Under the pieces are notes generated by a model. It did not search any database and was not told the origin of the DNA. It saw only the letters and a program-made list of their open reading frames with translations. A stretch of DNA of 64,000 nucleotides from Brachybacterium sacelli (GTDB lineage Bacteria > Actinomycetota > Actinomycetes > Actinomycetales > Dermabacteraceae). Of the stretch, positions 41,813 to 50,247 are shown in pieces (position 1 is the stretch's first letter; every line of letters starts with the position of its first letter). Both the position numbers and the translations under genes were made by a program. The stretch covers positions 1,612,001-1,676,000 of the forward strand of contig NZ_JAGIOD010000002.1 in the NCBI RefSeq assembly GCF_017876545.1, in the 5' to 3' direction.

Positions 41813-42730
41813 CTAGACGTCGCGGACCGCGGTGGATTCCAGAGACGGGGCCACGGTCAATGCCCGGATGGCGCGAGTGGTGGATACCCGGTCGGAAGGG
41901 TGGAGGTCGTTGTAGCGGGAGATGATCTCCTCGAGATGTGCTCCGGTGCCGAGCGAGCGGGCGACGCGCCGAACTCGGGGGCCGACCTGCGGGTCGCCAA
42001 TGGCGACGCGCACCTGGTCGCTGAGGTCCCGTCGGATCTGAGTGGTGAGATAGCGGATCGGGTCGACGTTCCGGGTGGTGGCCGGGTCCAGGCAGCGGTC
42101 CAGGGAGCGCAGGACGCGACTGTCCGGGCCGGCCGAGCCGTAGAGCACGTGGGTGACGACGAGGTTGAGCTGCTGATCATCTAGCAGCCGCACCGCGGTC
42201 TCGTGATCCTCGATGCCGGTGATCTCCCGGCAGATCGATGCCGCGATCTGATGGACGCATTCGTGGGCGAACTGCTCCAGGTGCGCCAGCATCGTCCACC
42301 GCGCGAGCTCACCGCGCTCAGTGAATTCATCGAGCTGGCGCGTCGCCTCATACGCGCGCAGCACGGGTGCCCGGTGCGTCGGCCACATCGAGCCCGTGGG
42401 CCGGCCGAGGTCGGTGTGTCCTTCGGTGAGGTCGGTGGTGCCGTTCAGGTGGGTGCCGGCGGCATCCACCCTCCATCCTGCCGAGACAGGTCGTTCCGTG
42501 GCGGGGTCGGCGGCTTGCAGGACCCCGTCCCGCCAGGCGATGGTGGCAGGCAGGGATCCGGTCTGGGTGGCTTTGTGGCCTCCGACGCCGCGGGCCGGTC
42601 GGATCCACATGGTCGGCGGTAAGGCGTGCAGCCGCACGGGACGACGCGGCCGCGCATGCTCGGTTGCGCAGCGCGCCCAGATCATCTGGTCCAGCAGCGT
42701 GCACAGCTGCTCGGAGGTGGCCCGGTTCAT
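41813..42730 (-). CDS. Hypothetical protein, third-party gene of the ATPase operon
   Basis: 305 residues, mostly helical in the C-terminal half (RYLTTQIRRDLSDQVRVAIGDPQVGPRVRRVARSLGTGAHLEEIISRYNDL). The start ATG at 42730 overlaps the stop of the upstream ATPase gene (ATGA). No conserved family was recognised and no signal peptide or membrane helix is visible. Genes of this sort occur between partition-like and regulator genes on actinobacterial plasmids, but I cannot name a role. Confidence 0.6.
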   Translation of the reverse strand: MNRATSEQLCTLLDQMIWARCATEHARPRRPVRLHALPPTMWIRPARGVGGHKATQTGSLPATIAWRDGVLQAADPATERPVSAGWRVDAAGTHLNGTTDLTEGHTDLGRPTGSMWPTHRAPVLRAYEATRQLDEFTERGELARWTMLAHLEQFAHECVHQIAASICREITGIEDHETAVRLLDDQQLNLVVTHVLYGSAGPDSRVLRSLDRCLDPATTRNVDPIRYLTTQIRRDLSDQVRVAIGDPQVGPRVRRVARSLGTGAHLEEIISRYNDLHPSDRVSTTRAIRALTVAPSLESTAVRDV

Positions 42731-44538
42731 CGGTGGAGCCACCGCTTCCACCACGGCCGTCCTGAGCGCACCGTTCCTGGGTCCCGTAGGTCGAACTCCG
42801 GGTCGCCGGTGACGGAGAGGAGGACGTCCATGACGACGCCGTACAGGGTCGGGACCGCGTAGGGGATGCGCCGGGCGACGAGGTCGTCGTAGATCCGGTC
42901 GTCGTAGTGGATCGCTCCCTTCCACGTCGAGTCTCTGCGCAGAAGCTGCGGCAGCTTGCCGTAGTCGGTGATCGACGGCCGGACCTTGTTGGCCAGTGAC
43001 ATCATCCGCGCACCGTCGGCGCCGTGCTGACGCAACGACTCCATTGCCACCAGCAGGTTCTCGACCCCCGGGGTGGTGAGCTCGCAGATCCCGACCCCGT
43101 AGCCACCGCGGGCGAGCAGCGGCGCGATGAGCCGGTCGATCACGCCGGTCGTGTCCAGCCCTTCGGTGATCTGGGTGTCGATGATGACCAGGTCGAAGCG
43201 GTCGCGCGCGATTTGGAGGACCTCGGTGTAGTGCTCGGCCGTCACCGTAGCGATCTCGGCAGAGATATCGCCGCTGCCCTTCACCGGACGGGGTGCTTGG
43301 ACGAACGAGAAGGCGAGATGGTCGCCCTTGCCGTTGCGTGCCTGGTTCAGCTGGTCGGGGGAGAGGATCGCCGAGGCGGGGTCACCGATCATGACGGCGT
43401 CGTAGATCGAAGGGAGGTCGGTGGGCCGCACCCGCAGATACAGGCCGAGATCGCCCTGGGCCCGGTTCGCATCGATCAGGCACACCGACTTGCCCCCGAC
43501 CTCTGCGGCCGCCTGCGCGAGTGCGAGCGCAAGGGCGGACTTGCCCTCCCCGCCCTTACCGGAGAAGCACGTGATCACCTCGGCCGGGGCAGTGCTGCGC
43601 CGGGTGCGCCTGGAGGCACTGGCCCGGGTGACGTCATCCAGTGCGGTATCGGTATCGACGTCGTCCTCGACATCCGTTTCCTCGAGGGTGTCCGTGAGGT
43701 CGTCGAAGAGTTCCGCATCCAGGGGATCGAGACGCGGATCCGGGTCGGTCACCGGCGCCGAGTCCATGCCGGTCGCGAAGGCCGGCAGGGCGATCCGGCG
43801 CCTACCAGGAAAGATCGGCGAGCTCTCGTCCGGCTCCATCTCGGTGCGGTGGCTGCGCGTGATGGGCCCGGAAGTGGGGGAGTGGAACCCGTCGAGTTCC
43901 TCCTCGTCCGCCGCAGGAACTTCCGGTCGCTGTTCCATCGCCTCTGGGGCATCGCCGTCGTCCTCGAGCCAATCCGACAGTGCCGACTGTGCCGCGGCGG
44001 GCTCGGTGTACGGAGCAGGCTCGGCGGGAATCGGTACGGGGGGCGCGTCATCGTCGCTGAGCCAATCCTCGACGGGATCGACAGACGCCGAATCGGGTGA
44101 GTCGGGCTCGGTCGCGGACGAGGCGTTGTCGAGGCTCTGCGTCCGAGGAGTGGGCGCGTCGGGCAGAGGCTGGAGGATCGTGCCGTCGGCCTCGACGCGG
44201 ATGCTCTGCAGCTCCGGGTCGAGATCCTGGAACCCGAGCGCTCCGAGGTAGTCGCCGAGGCTCGAGGCCAGCGGGATCGAGCTACGCGTCTCACCCAGGA
44301 TCGGCTCAGCCCCACGCACGATCATCACCGGAGCGGTCTCGGGCAGGCGCGAGATCAACTGCTCGAGCCCGATCTGCTTGTGATCCTCGACCAGCACCGG
44401 CAGCGCCGAAGTGGCCGCCGCCTCACGGATGCGCCGAGAGGCCTCGGGGAATCCATCGCCCGAGACGACCTCGAATCCGAAGCTCTCCAGCGCTTCTCGC
44501 ACGTGGGGCAGTCCGATGACTGCGAGTGAGTTGCTCAT
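42727..44538 (-). CDS. CpaE/TadZ-like MinD-family ATPase
   Basis: 603 residues. Residues 1-110 look like a receiver-type domain (AVIGLPHVREALESFGFEVVSGD..., VMIVRG). An acidic, Ser/Pro-rich linker follows, to about 300. The C-terminal ATPase has a deviant Walker A in CFSGKGGEGKSALALALAQAA, Walker A' around LIDANRAQGDLG and Walker B in FDLVIIDTQITEG. CpaE/TadZ proteins position secretion or conjugation machinery, and relatives partition plasmids. First gene of the left-pointing operon; starts 78 bases from the divergent gene at 44616. Confidence 0.8.
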   Translation of the reverse strand: MSNSLAVIGLPHVREALESFGFEVVSGDGFPEASRRIREAAATSALPVLVEDHKQIGLEQLISRLPETAPVMIVRGAEPILGETRSSIPLASSLGDYLGALGFQDLDPELQSIRVEADGTILQPLPDAPTPRTQSLDNASSATEPDSPDSASVDPVEDWLSDDDAPPVPIPAEPAPYTEPAAAQSALSDWLEDDGDAPEAMEQRPEVPAADEEELDGFHSPTSGPITRSHRTEMEPDESSPIFPGRRRIALPAFATGMDSAPVTDPDPRLDPLDAELFDDLTDTLEETDVEDDVDTDTALDDVTRASASRRTRRSTAPAEVITCFSGKGGEGKSALALALAQAAAEVGGKSVCLIDANRAQGDLGLYLRVRPTDLPSIYDAVMIGDPASAILSPDQLNQARNGKGDHLAFSFVQAPRPVKGSGDISAEIATVTAEHYTEVLQIARDRFDLVIIDTQITEGLDTTGVIDRLIAPLLARGGYGVGICELTTPGVENLLVAMESLRQHGADGARMMSLANKVRPSITDYGKLPQLLRRDSTWKGAIHYDDRIYDDLVARRIPYAVPTLYGVVMDVLLSVTGDPEFDLRDPGTVRSGRPWWKRWLHR

Positions 44539-44615
44539 ACTGGTTATATGCCACGGTGCACCGAATCAAGTGCACGAGACTTCGTTCCTGCAGGCAGACA
44601 TGGAACGATGACCTG

Positions 44616-45335
44616 ATGCAGTTCGAGCGGACGACGGGCGGAATTATGGAGATCACACGCGAGGAAGCAACCTCGCGCCGGCGCACATTCGCCCAGTGGG
44701 CCGCCGCCGCGCACGACCCCCTCGTGCCCATGACGACCCGCGTCGACATCGACCGCCGCTTCCGCGAATGGACCCGCCGCACGCCCGCCTTCACCATCGC
44801 CTGGGCCACCGGCGTGACCGCCACGATCCTGGACACCCTGCCGCCCTCGGACCCCTGGCGGACCCCCCACCCGGGCTTCGGCACCTTCCGCGACGGCAGC
44901 GACGTCACCTTCGTACCCGAGGACGAGGAAGAGTGGGATCGCGAACGCCTGCTGCTGGACATCAACCTGATCGCCATCGCTGACCCGATGCCGCCTGGCG
45001 CGGCCCGCGTCATGGCTGCGTGCGCCGCCAGCAGCGAAGACGGCCAGTTCACCCTCACCGAGCTCCGCAAAGCGACCGAGAGCCGCCGCGACGCCGTCAC
45101 CGCTGACGTCGCCCAGTCGATCGTCCTCTGGTCGCTATGGCGCCGACGCAACTACTGCGGCAACGACGACGAGTTCCCCTTGTCGATGATGTACGGCTGG
45201 CTCTCCTACGCCTCCGCCGTCGAAGACGGACGCCCCGTGCCCCACGAGATCATCGACCCCGACATCTTCACCGCAGCACTCACCGACGAGGACTACCGCG
45301 CCACCGCTGCCACCGAGGATCAGCGCGAGATCTGA
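44616..45335 (+). CDS. Hypothetical cytosolic protein divergent from the ATPase
   Basis: 239 residues from the ATG at 44616, or 229 from the ATG at 44646. No conserved motif is recognised; no signal or membrane segment is visible. Acidic patches (PEDEEEWDRERLLLDIN) and helices (WSLWRRRNYCGNDDEFPLSMMYGWLSYASAVEDG) suggest a folded protein. The codon use matches its neighbours. It may be an element-encoded regulator or structural protein; nothing more can be said. Confidence 0.55.
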   Translation: MQFERTTGGIMEITREEATSRRRTFAQWAAAAHDPLVPMTTRVDIDRRFREWTRRTPAFTIAWATGVTATILDTLPPSDPWRTPHPGFGTFRDGSDVTFVPEDEEEWDRERLLLDINLIAIADPMPPGAARVMAACAASSEDGQFTLTELRKATESRRDAVTADVAQSIVLWSLWRRRNYCGNDDEFPLSMMYGWLSYASAVEDGRPVPHEIIDPDIFTAALTDEDYRATAATEDQREI

Positions 45336-45359
45336 CCGCCCACGCCGAACGGACGGCAA

Positions 45360-45550
45360 TCCTCGGCCCCGGAATCGACCGAGCCGTTCTGGTCGGTGTG
45401 CTCGCCAGTGTCCTCGACTTCCGGTGGGCCTTCCTCATCATGACGGGACTCCCGCTGCTCGCGAGTGGCACCTTGTTCCGTCCCCCAGGGCCACGGCGCC
45501 TCCTGACAGTTCACGAGGACACCAAAGGGCGGGGATCGAGGACAATCTAG
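45360..45550 (+). pseudogene. C-terminal remnant of an MFS transporter
   Basis: A 62-codon frame just past the hypothetical gene reads LVGVLASVLDFRWAFLIMTGLPLLASGTLFRPPGPRRLL, like the last two membrane segments of MFS efflux proteins. The rest of the gene and its start are absent, and the frame overlaps no gene. A scrap. 45551-45656 shows nothing else. Confidence 0.4.
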
Positions 45551-45656
45551 TCACTGGGACGGCGCCCGACGCTCTGTTGGGGCGTCCGCCGACCCCCGCA
45601 ATCAACGACCAGATCTTCACGCCCCCGACGACGATTCTGAGGTGCAAGCTGGACCT

Positions 45657-46019
45657 ATGCGAATATTTGCCGTCCCCACCCGTCAGATCACTGTGCATGC
45701 CAGCCATGGGGTTGTGATGGACTTCCTCCCGCGAATGGCGCGCACTGACGGCATCCGGGTCAACATCGCCCGCATCGAAGCAGGCGGAACCATCGGTGAA
45801 CACCGGGCACCGGTGCGGCAGATCTTCGCAATCGTCGACGGACGCGGCGAGGTAGCGGCTGGCGGGGGTTCGCGGCGGCAGATCGAAGCGGGCCAAGCTG
45901 CAGTGTGGGAACCGGGGGAGATGCACCAGTCGTGGGCGACCGTGGACATGCTTGTCGCCATCGTCGAGACGCAAGGTGAGATCGAGCTCGGTGAGCAATT
46001 CGTGGAGATCCATGACTAG
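45657..46019 (+). CDS. Cupin-fold protein
   Basis: 120 residues, an all-beta cupin: DGIRVNIARIEAGGTIGEHRAPVRQIFAIVDGRGEVAAGG holds the first conserved motif (G...EHRAP), and the second is AAVWEPGEMHQSW. Metal ligands are partial (H in GEHRAP and H in MHQSW). Small cupins bind sugars or metals or act as sensors. Isolated gene; start chosen at 45657 by the position of the first strand. Confidence 0.75.
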   Translation: MRIFAVPTRQITVHASHGVVMDFLPRMARTDGIRVNIARIEAGGTIGEHRAPVRQIFAIVDGRGEVAAGGGSRRQIEAGQAAVWEPGEMHQSWATVDMLVAIVETQGEIELGEQFVEIHD

Positions 46020-46104
46020 CGCGTCGGGGGTCATGCCTTCGCAACGGCACGAGGTCATGGTGGACGCCCGGTGTAGCCGGGGCCCTCGGGGCTGCGTTCG
46101 AGAA

Positions 46105-46990
46105 CCGATAGAGATTTCCCCTATAAGGTCATACTGGGGAACATGGGATATGTACGCAAACCCGGCCTGACCTGCACGCTATGCGTTGGCACCACGGTGG
46201 CACTGCGATCTCTGTCCGGAGCTCGAAAGCAGGCCTCACCTGCGCAAACGGATGAAACGTGCACGGCCGCAGATGTTGGCGCTCCGTTGGTGAACCCGGA
46301 ATGACCTGCACGGATGGCGACCCCGGACGTCTGGAGCCGTTTTGAGGGACCGATAGACATTTCCCTTATAAGGTCATACCGGGGAACGTGGGATATGTAC
46401 GCAAACACGACCTGGCCTGCACGTTATACGTTGGCACCATGGCGGCGCTGCCCTCGCCGGACGAGTGGCGCAAACGACTCCCGACCTGCACGAACAGACG
46501 AATCTCGTGGGGAACGCGGCTGTTGGCGCACCGTTGGCAAACCTGGGGTGACCTGGGTAAACGATCAACGCCCCTGAAGTGGTCCAGGACACCGAATGGG
46601 CTGGGGTCCCGCCTGTCGAGGCGTGCATGGTGGCGCAGCGCCAACGAACGCCGCAACAAAACTCCAGGTCAGACTGGGTTTGCCAACACCGCCAACGGAG
46701 CGCCAACGTCTGAAGGTCGGTGTTCGTGCAGGTCAGACCCCGTTTGACACCAAATCCCACATTGCGCGCCGGAAACTGCATACGTATAGGGGATCTGGTT
46801 TCATATCTCCTCTTACTACTACTACCTACTTCTCTATAAAGGTTATAGTGGGAGATGTGGGATATGGGGGTAAACGCAGACTGACCTGCACGTTTGATGG
46901 GTGGAGCGCGTTGGCGTTGGGGTGGAGAAAATCGCCGAATGCGTATGTGACCTGGGCGAACGCTCCGTTGGCGCATGTTGGCGCTAGTCG
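46105..46990. repeat. Long interspersed repeat region, likely replication origin (iterons)
   Basis: A noncoding 0.9-kb stretch with three direct units (46105-46313, 46350-46560, 46833-46990) and one inverted unit (about 46649-46800). Units 1 and 2 lie about 245 bases apart. Each unit begins with an AT-rich stretch such as CTATAAAGGTTATAGTGGGA and GTGGGATATG, then TGACCTGCACG, then GTTGGCGC-CCGTTGG. TGACCTGCACG or a close form occurs at 46168, 46302, 46483, 46725 (reverse) and 46882. Variants of GTTGGCGCNCCGTTGG occur at 46275, 46522, 46692 (reverse) and 46967. It lies just upstream of the initiator-like gene, with an AT-rich segment at 46801-46850. Confidence 0.7.
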
Positions 46991-47041
46991 ATCTGTGGGC
47001 GAGTGTCCTGCGAGAGTTCGGCTCCGCCCACTGCGGCCATC

Positions 47042-50000
47042 ATGAACACCCCGGATCCGCGCGCTCAGGCCCAGCACCCCGCCGATCAGGACGCCCACGC
47101 CCACCCCGCAGTCCCGAACCCGGCCGCCGACGAGAGCGACGACGCCGCGTTCGACGAGGACGACGGACTGTCGGTCGCCGACATCGAAACCGCGATCTCG
47201 GCCATGCGGGAAGAACCCTTCCCCGCCTCGCACTACGCCGGCTCCATCGGCGACGTGTCCGTCACGAAGCTGCGCTCCTCGATCGTTGCTCCGCTCGTTG
47301 CCCAAGCCCGCGGCTACCGCACGATCTCTGGCACCGACGACGCGAAGGATTCCCTGCGCCGCTTCGGGTTCGACGGACGCCGGAACCCCGGCCGGCACCT
47401 GCTGAGTCTTGCCCGGCAAGGCGCGTGGATGGAGATCCCCTACTTCAAAATGGATTCCATCGCCCGGGGCGAACCGATCCTCGGCACGCTGCAGCTGCGC
47501 CCGGAGAACGACCCACCTGCGGGGTCCAGCTGGGCGAAGTACATGTTCCTCGCTGGTTCCGGCACCGCGATCGACGCCCATCCCGCCACACCGCCGGCAT
47601 GGTTCGCCGACCCCACGGTCCCGATCCTGTTCACCGAAGGCGTCGTGAAGGCCGACTCGGTCCTGACCGCCGTCCTGCGCGACAGCGGCGTCACCAGCGA
47701 GACGTTGCGCACCGCCGTCGGCGCCACCGACCCCCTCAAGCAGCTGCAGAAACTGCTCACGGCCATCCCGGCAGCGAAGCGGATCCTGGTCCTCGCGATC
47801 CCCGGGGTGCAGTCCTGGCGGCGCAACGACGAGTGGAACACCGTGAGCATGCGCGACCGGGACGCGATCATCTGCTTCGACGGCGACATCGCCCGCAACG
47901 CCGCCGTCTGGGACGCCGCCTACGGCCTGATGGACTTCCTCGCCAAACGCAACGTCGCCTCCACCGGACTGATCGACCTGTCTCCGCGCGGTGACGAGAC
48001 CGTGGACCCCAAGCGCGGCATCGACGACTTCCTGGCCTACTCCGGCCGCTGGAGCGACGCCCTGGACCTGCAGATCACCGACCTGCCCGAGCGGCCCGTG
48101 GACGACACCGGCGAGAAGGGCCAGACCCGCGTCTCCCAGGACGGGTTCGCGATCGAGGTGTGCAACGTCCGCCCCGACCCCGCCGGCGGCCCCGAGCTGA
48201 AGAACTGGCAGAAGATCGACGACCTCGGCGGACGCCTGGTCAGCTTCGAAGAGTTCCGCCTACCCACCGCGGACGAGCTCGACGGCGGACGGATCATCCC
48301 CGGCGCCGTCTCCCGCACCGAACGCCAAGTGGTCGTCGCGGTCCAGTGGCGCACGGCCGACGGCCTGGTCGATACCGCCACGATCCGCGGCCCCAAGGCG
48401 ATGCTGGATGAGGACCCCGCGAAGTGGGAGACCCGCTACGGCGCCGACATCCCCACGAAGGTCTCCGCCCTGCCGTCCTGGCCGCCCCGCTCCGGAATCA
48501 ACTTCACCCGCGCCATCAAGGACTACCGCGCCTCGGAGACCACTGACGACGTGCTCTGGGGCTGTCAAGGCTGGGTCCCCACAAAGGACGGCATCCCCTC
48601 GTTCATTGCCGGACGCCAGGTGATCGGACCGGCCGGAGCGAGCGACGAGCGCGCCCAGGCCGGCCTGACCGCCGACGAGTTCGCCACCATCGACGACTTC
48701 GGCGTGATCGACGAGGAGATGAGCCCGGATCAGCAGCGCGACCTGCTGCGCCGCATCATCGACGCGTACACGTCCCCGGACACGTTCGTCGATGCGCGCT
48801 TCGGGATGGTCGCCCTACTCGCCGGGATCCGACCCATCGTCCCGATCACGCCGCACAGCGTCCTGTACATCGTCGGCGGACGCCGCTCGGGCAAGTCCTG
48901 GCTCGCCTCGATGATCCAGGGCTTCTGGGCCTCCCGCGGCGGGGCCTGGAGCGCCGAACGACTGCCCGGCTCAGCCATGGACACCAGGGCGTGGATGGAG
49001 AACTCGGTCTCGAAGTCAATGATGTGGGTGATCGATGACTTCGCCCCCAACTCTGATCAGCGCCAGTGGGAGAAGCAGACCAGTGACCTCGAGGCCATGG
49101 TCCGCTCCGCGTTCAACGGCGCCGGCAAGGGCCGCATGACCTCGGATATGAAGACTCGCGTGCAGAACCCGCCGCGCGCGTTCGTGGTCGTCACCGCCGA
49201 GAACGAGCTGCAGATCGACTCGGTCCGCGATCGGATGCTGACGCTGTACTCCGACGGCGGGGGAGGGTTCATCAACTCCGCCACCGCCGATCCGCTCGCG
49301 ACGCTGAACGACATGCTCGCAAGTGGCGACCAGGCCCGCCTGTCCGCGCAGATGCTGCGCTGGATGGGCAGCTGGTCCGCCCGGACCGGATACCCCGCGG
49401 TCCGGACCACGTTCGTGCTCGAACGGGACGACTCAGCCCGCGACGCCAAGCGCCACGTGGAGGCGGCGCTCGGCAGCAAGGTCAACGCCACCCGCCACTC
49501 ACAGATCATGAGCGAGTACCTCCTCAGCGTCGCCCTGCTCGAGCAGTACGCGATCGGTCTCGACATGGACGAGGCGTTCCTCGCGCGCATCGAGGCGATG
49601 CGGGAGGACCTCGCGGAGCTGACCGTGGACCTCTCCCGCACCCAGCAGCAGCGCACAGCCGGCCACGCCCTGGTCGACTCGCTGAGATACCTGCTGGAGA
49701 GCCAGAAGGGGTACGTGGAGTCCGTGGTGCCCAAGGATGTCGGGGCGCCGCCGACGAATGACACGAGCCTGAACCTGCGCCTGGGATGGCCGGCAGGCCG
49801 GGACCCGCGCGGCGAGCTCCTGGGACGCTATGTCGCTGATGCTCGCGGCTCTGGTCGCGATGTCATCGTGTTCAACCGCGACGCGTTCCAGGTCGCTCGC
49901 CAGCAGGCCCGGCACCTGATCCCGGCCGGGCAGACTGCCCGCACGAGCTGGCAGGCCGTCTGGCACGAGGGGCTGGTTGCGGAGGGGATCTGGGAGCCGC

Positions 50001-50104
50001 GGGTGCGTGACGGGCTACGGACCGGAGACGTCGAGACTCGCACTGGTGGGGCTCGGGTACGTGGCGTCCCGATCGAGCTGAGCACGCTGTTCGATGACGT
50101 GTGA
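47042..50104 (+). CDS. Primase/helicase-like replication protein (DUF3854 plus P-loop ATPase)
   Basis: 1020 residues. Residues about 185-330 resemble the Toprim-like DUF3854 domain: PILFTEGVVKADSVLT, LAIPGVQSWRRNDEW and IICFDGDIARNAAVWDAAYGLMDFL with GIDDFLA. A later P-loop ATPase has Walker A VGGRRSGKSWLASMI and Walker B MMWVIDDFAPN, followed by RVQNPPRAFVVVTAENEL, as in DUF927-type or virus-like helicases. This pairing is used by plasmid and phage initiators. The gene begins 50 bases from the repeat region. It is the likely replication initiator; no relaxase motif is seen. Confidence 0.7.
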   Translation: MNTPDPRAQAQHPADQDAHAHPAVPNPAADESDDAAFDEDDGLSVADIETAISAMREEPFPASHYAGSIGDVSVTKLRSSIVAPLVAQARGYRTISGTDDAKDSLRRFGFDGRRNPGRHLLSLARQGAWMEIPYFKMDSIARGEPILGTLQLRPENDPPAGSSWAKYMFLAGSGTAIDAHPATPPAWFADPTVPILFTEGVVKADSVLTAVLRDSGVTSETLRTAVGATDPLKQLQKLLTAIPAAKRILVLAIPGVQSWRRNDEWNTVSMRDRDAIICFDGDIARNAAVWDAAYGLMDFLAKRNVASTGLIDLSPRGDETVDPKRGIDDFLAYSGRWSDALDLQITDLPERPVDDTGEKGQTRVSQDGFAIEVCNVRPDPAGGPELKNWQKIDDLGGRLVSFEEFRLPTADELDGGRIIPGAVSRTERQVVVAVQWRTADGLVDTATIRGPKAMLDEDPAKWETRYGADIPTKVSALPSWPPRSGINFTRAIKDYRASETTDDVLWGCQGWVPTKDGIPSFIAGRQVIGPAGASDERAQAGLTADEFATIDDFGVIDEEMSPDQQRDLLRRIIDAYTSPDTFVDARFGMVALLAGIRPIVPITPHSVLYIVGGRRSGKSWLASMIQGFWASRGGAWSAERLPGSAMDTRAWMENSVSKSMMWVIDDFAPNSDQRQWEKQTSDLEAMVRSAFNGAGKGRMTSDMKTRVQNPPRAFVVVTAENELQIDSVRDRMLTLYSDGGGGFINSATADPLATLNDMLASGDQARLSAQMLRWMGSWSARTGYPAVRTTFVLERDDSARDAKRHVEAALGSKVNATRHSQIMSEYLLSVALLEQYAIGLDMDEAFLARIEAMREDLAELTVDLSRTQQQRTAGHALVDSLRYLLESQKGYVESVVPKDVGAPPTNDTSLNLRLGWPAGRDPRGELLGRYVADARGSGRDVIVFNRDAFQVARQQARHLIPAGQTARTSWQAVWHEGLVAEGIWEPRVRDGLRTGDVETRTGGARVRGVPIELSTLFDDV

Positions 50105-50247
50105 CGGAATCACAGAGGTCGTCATTGAACACTGATGTCGTCACTGAGGCATCACTGAGCCGGCAGTGACGCGACGACGAGGTGTCCTGCCAGGGGACGG
50201 GTTCGCCCACTGTCACCTGGTCCACGATCCTCACGAAGGGAGCAGGC

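Noticed and set aside
46105..46990. CRISPR array
   Set aside because: The repeats are long, imperfect, partly inverted and not separated by equal-sized unique spacers, and no cas genes are present.
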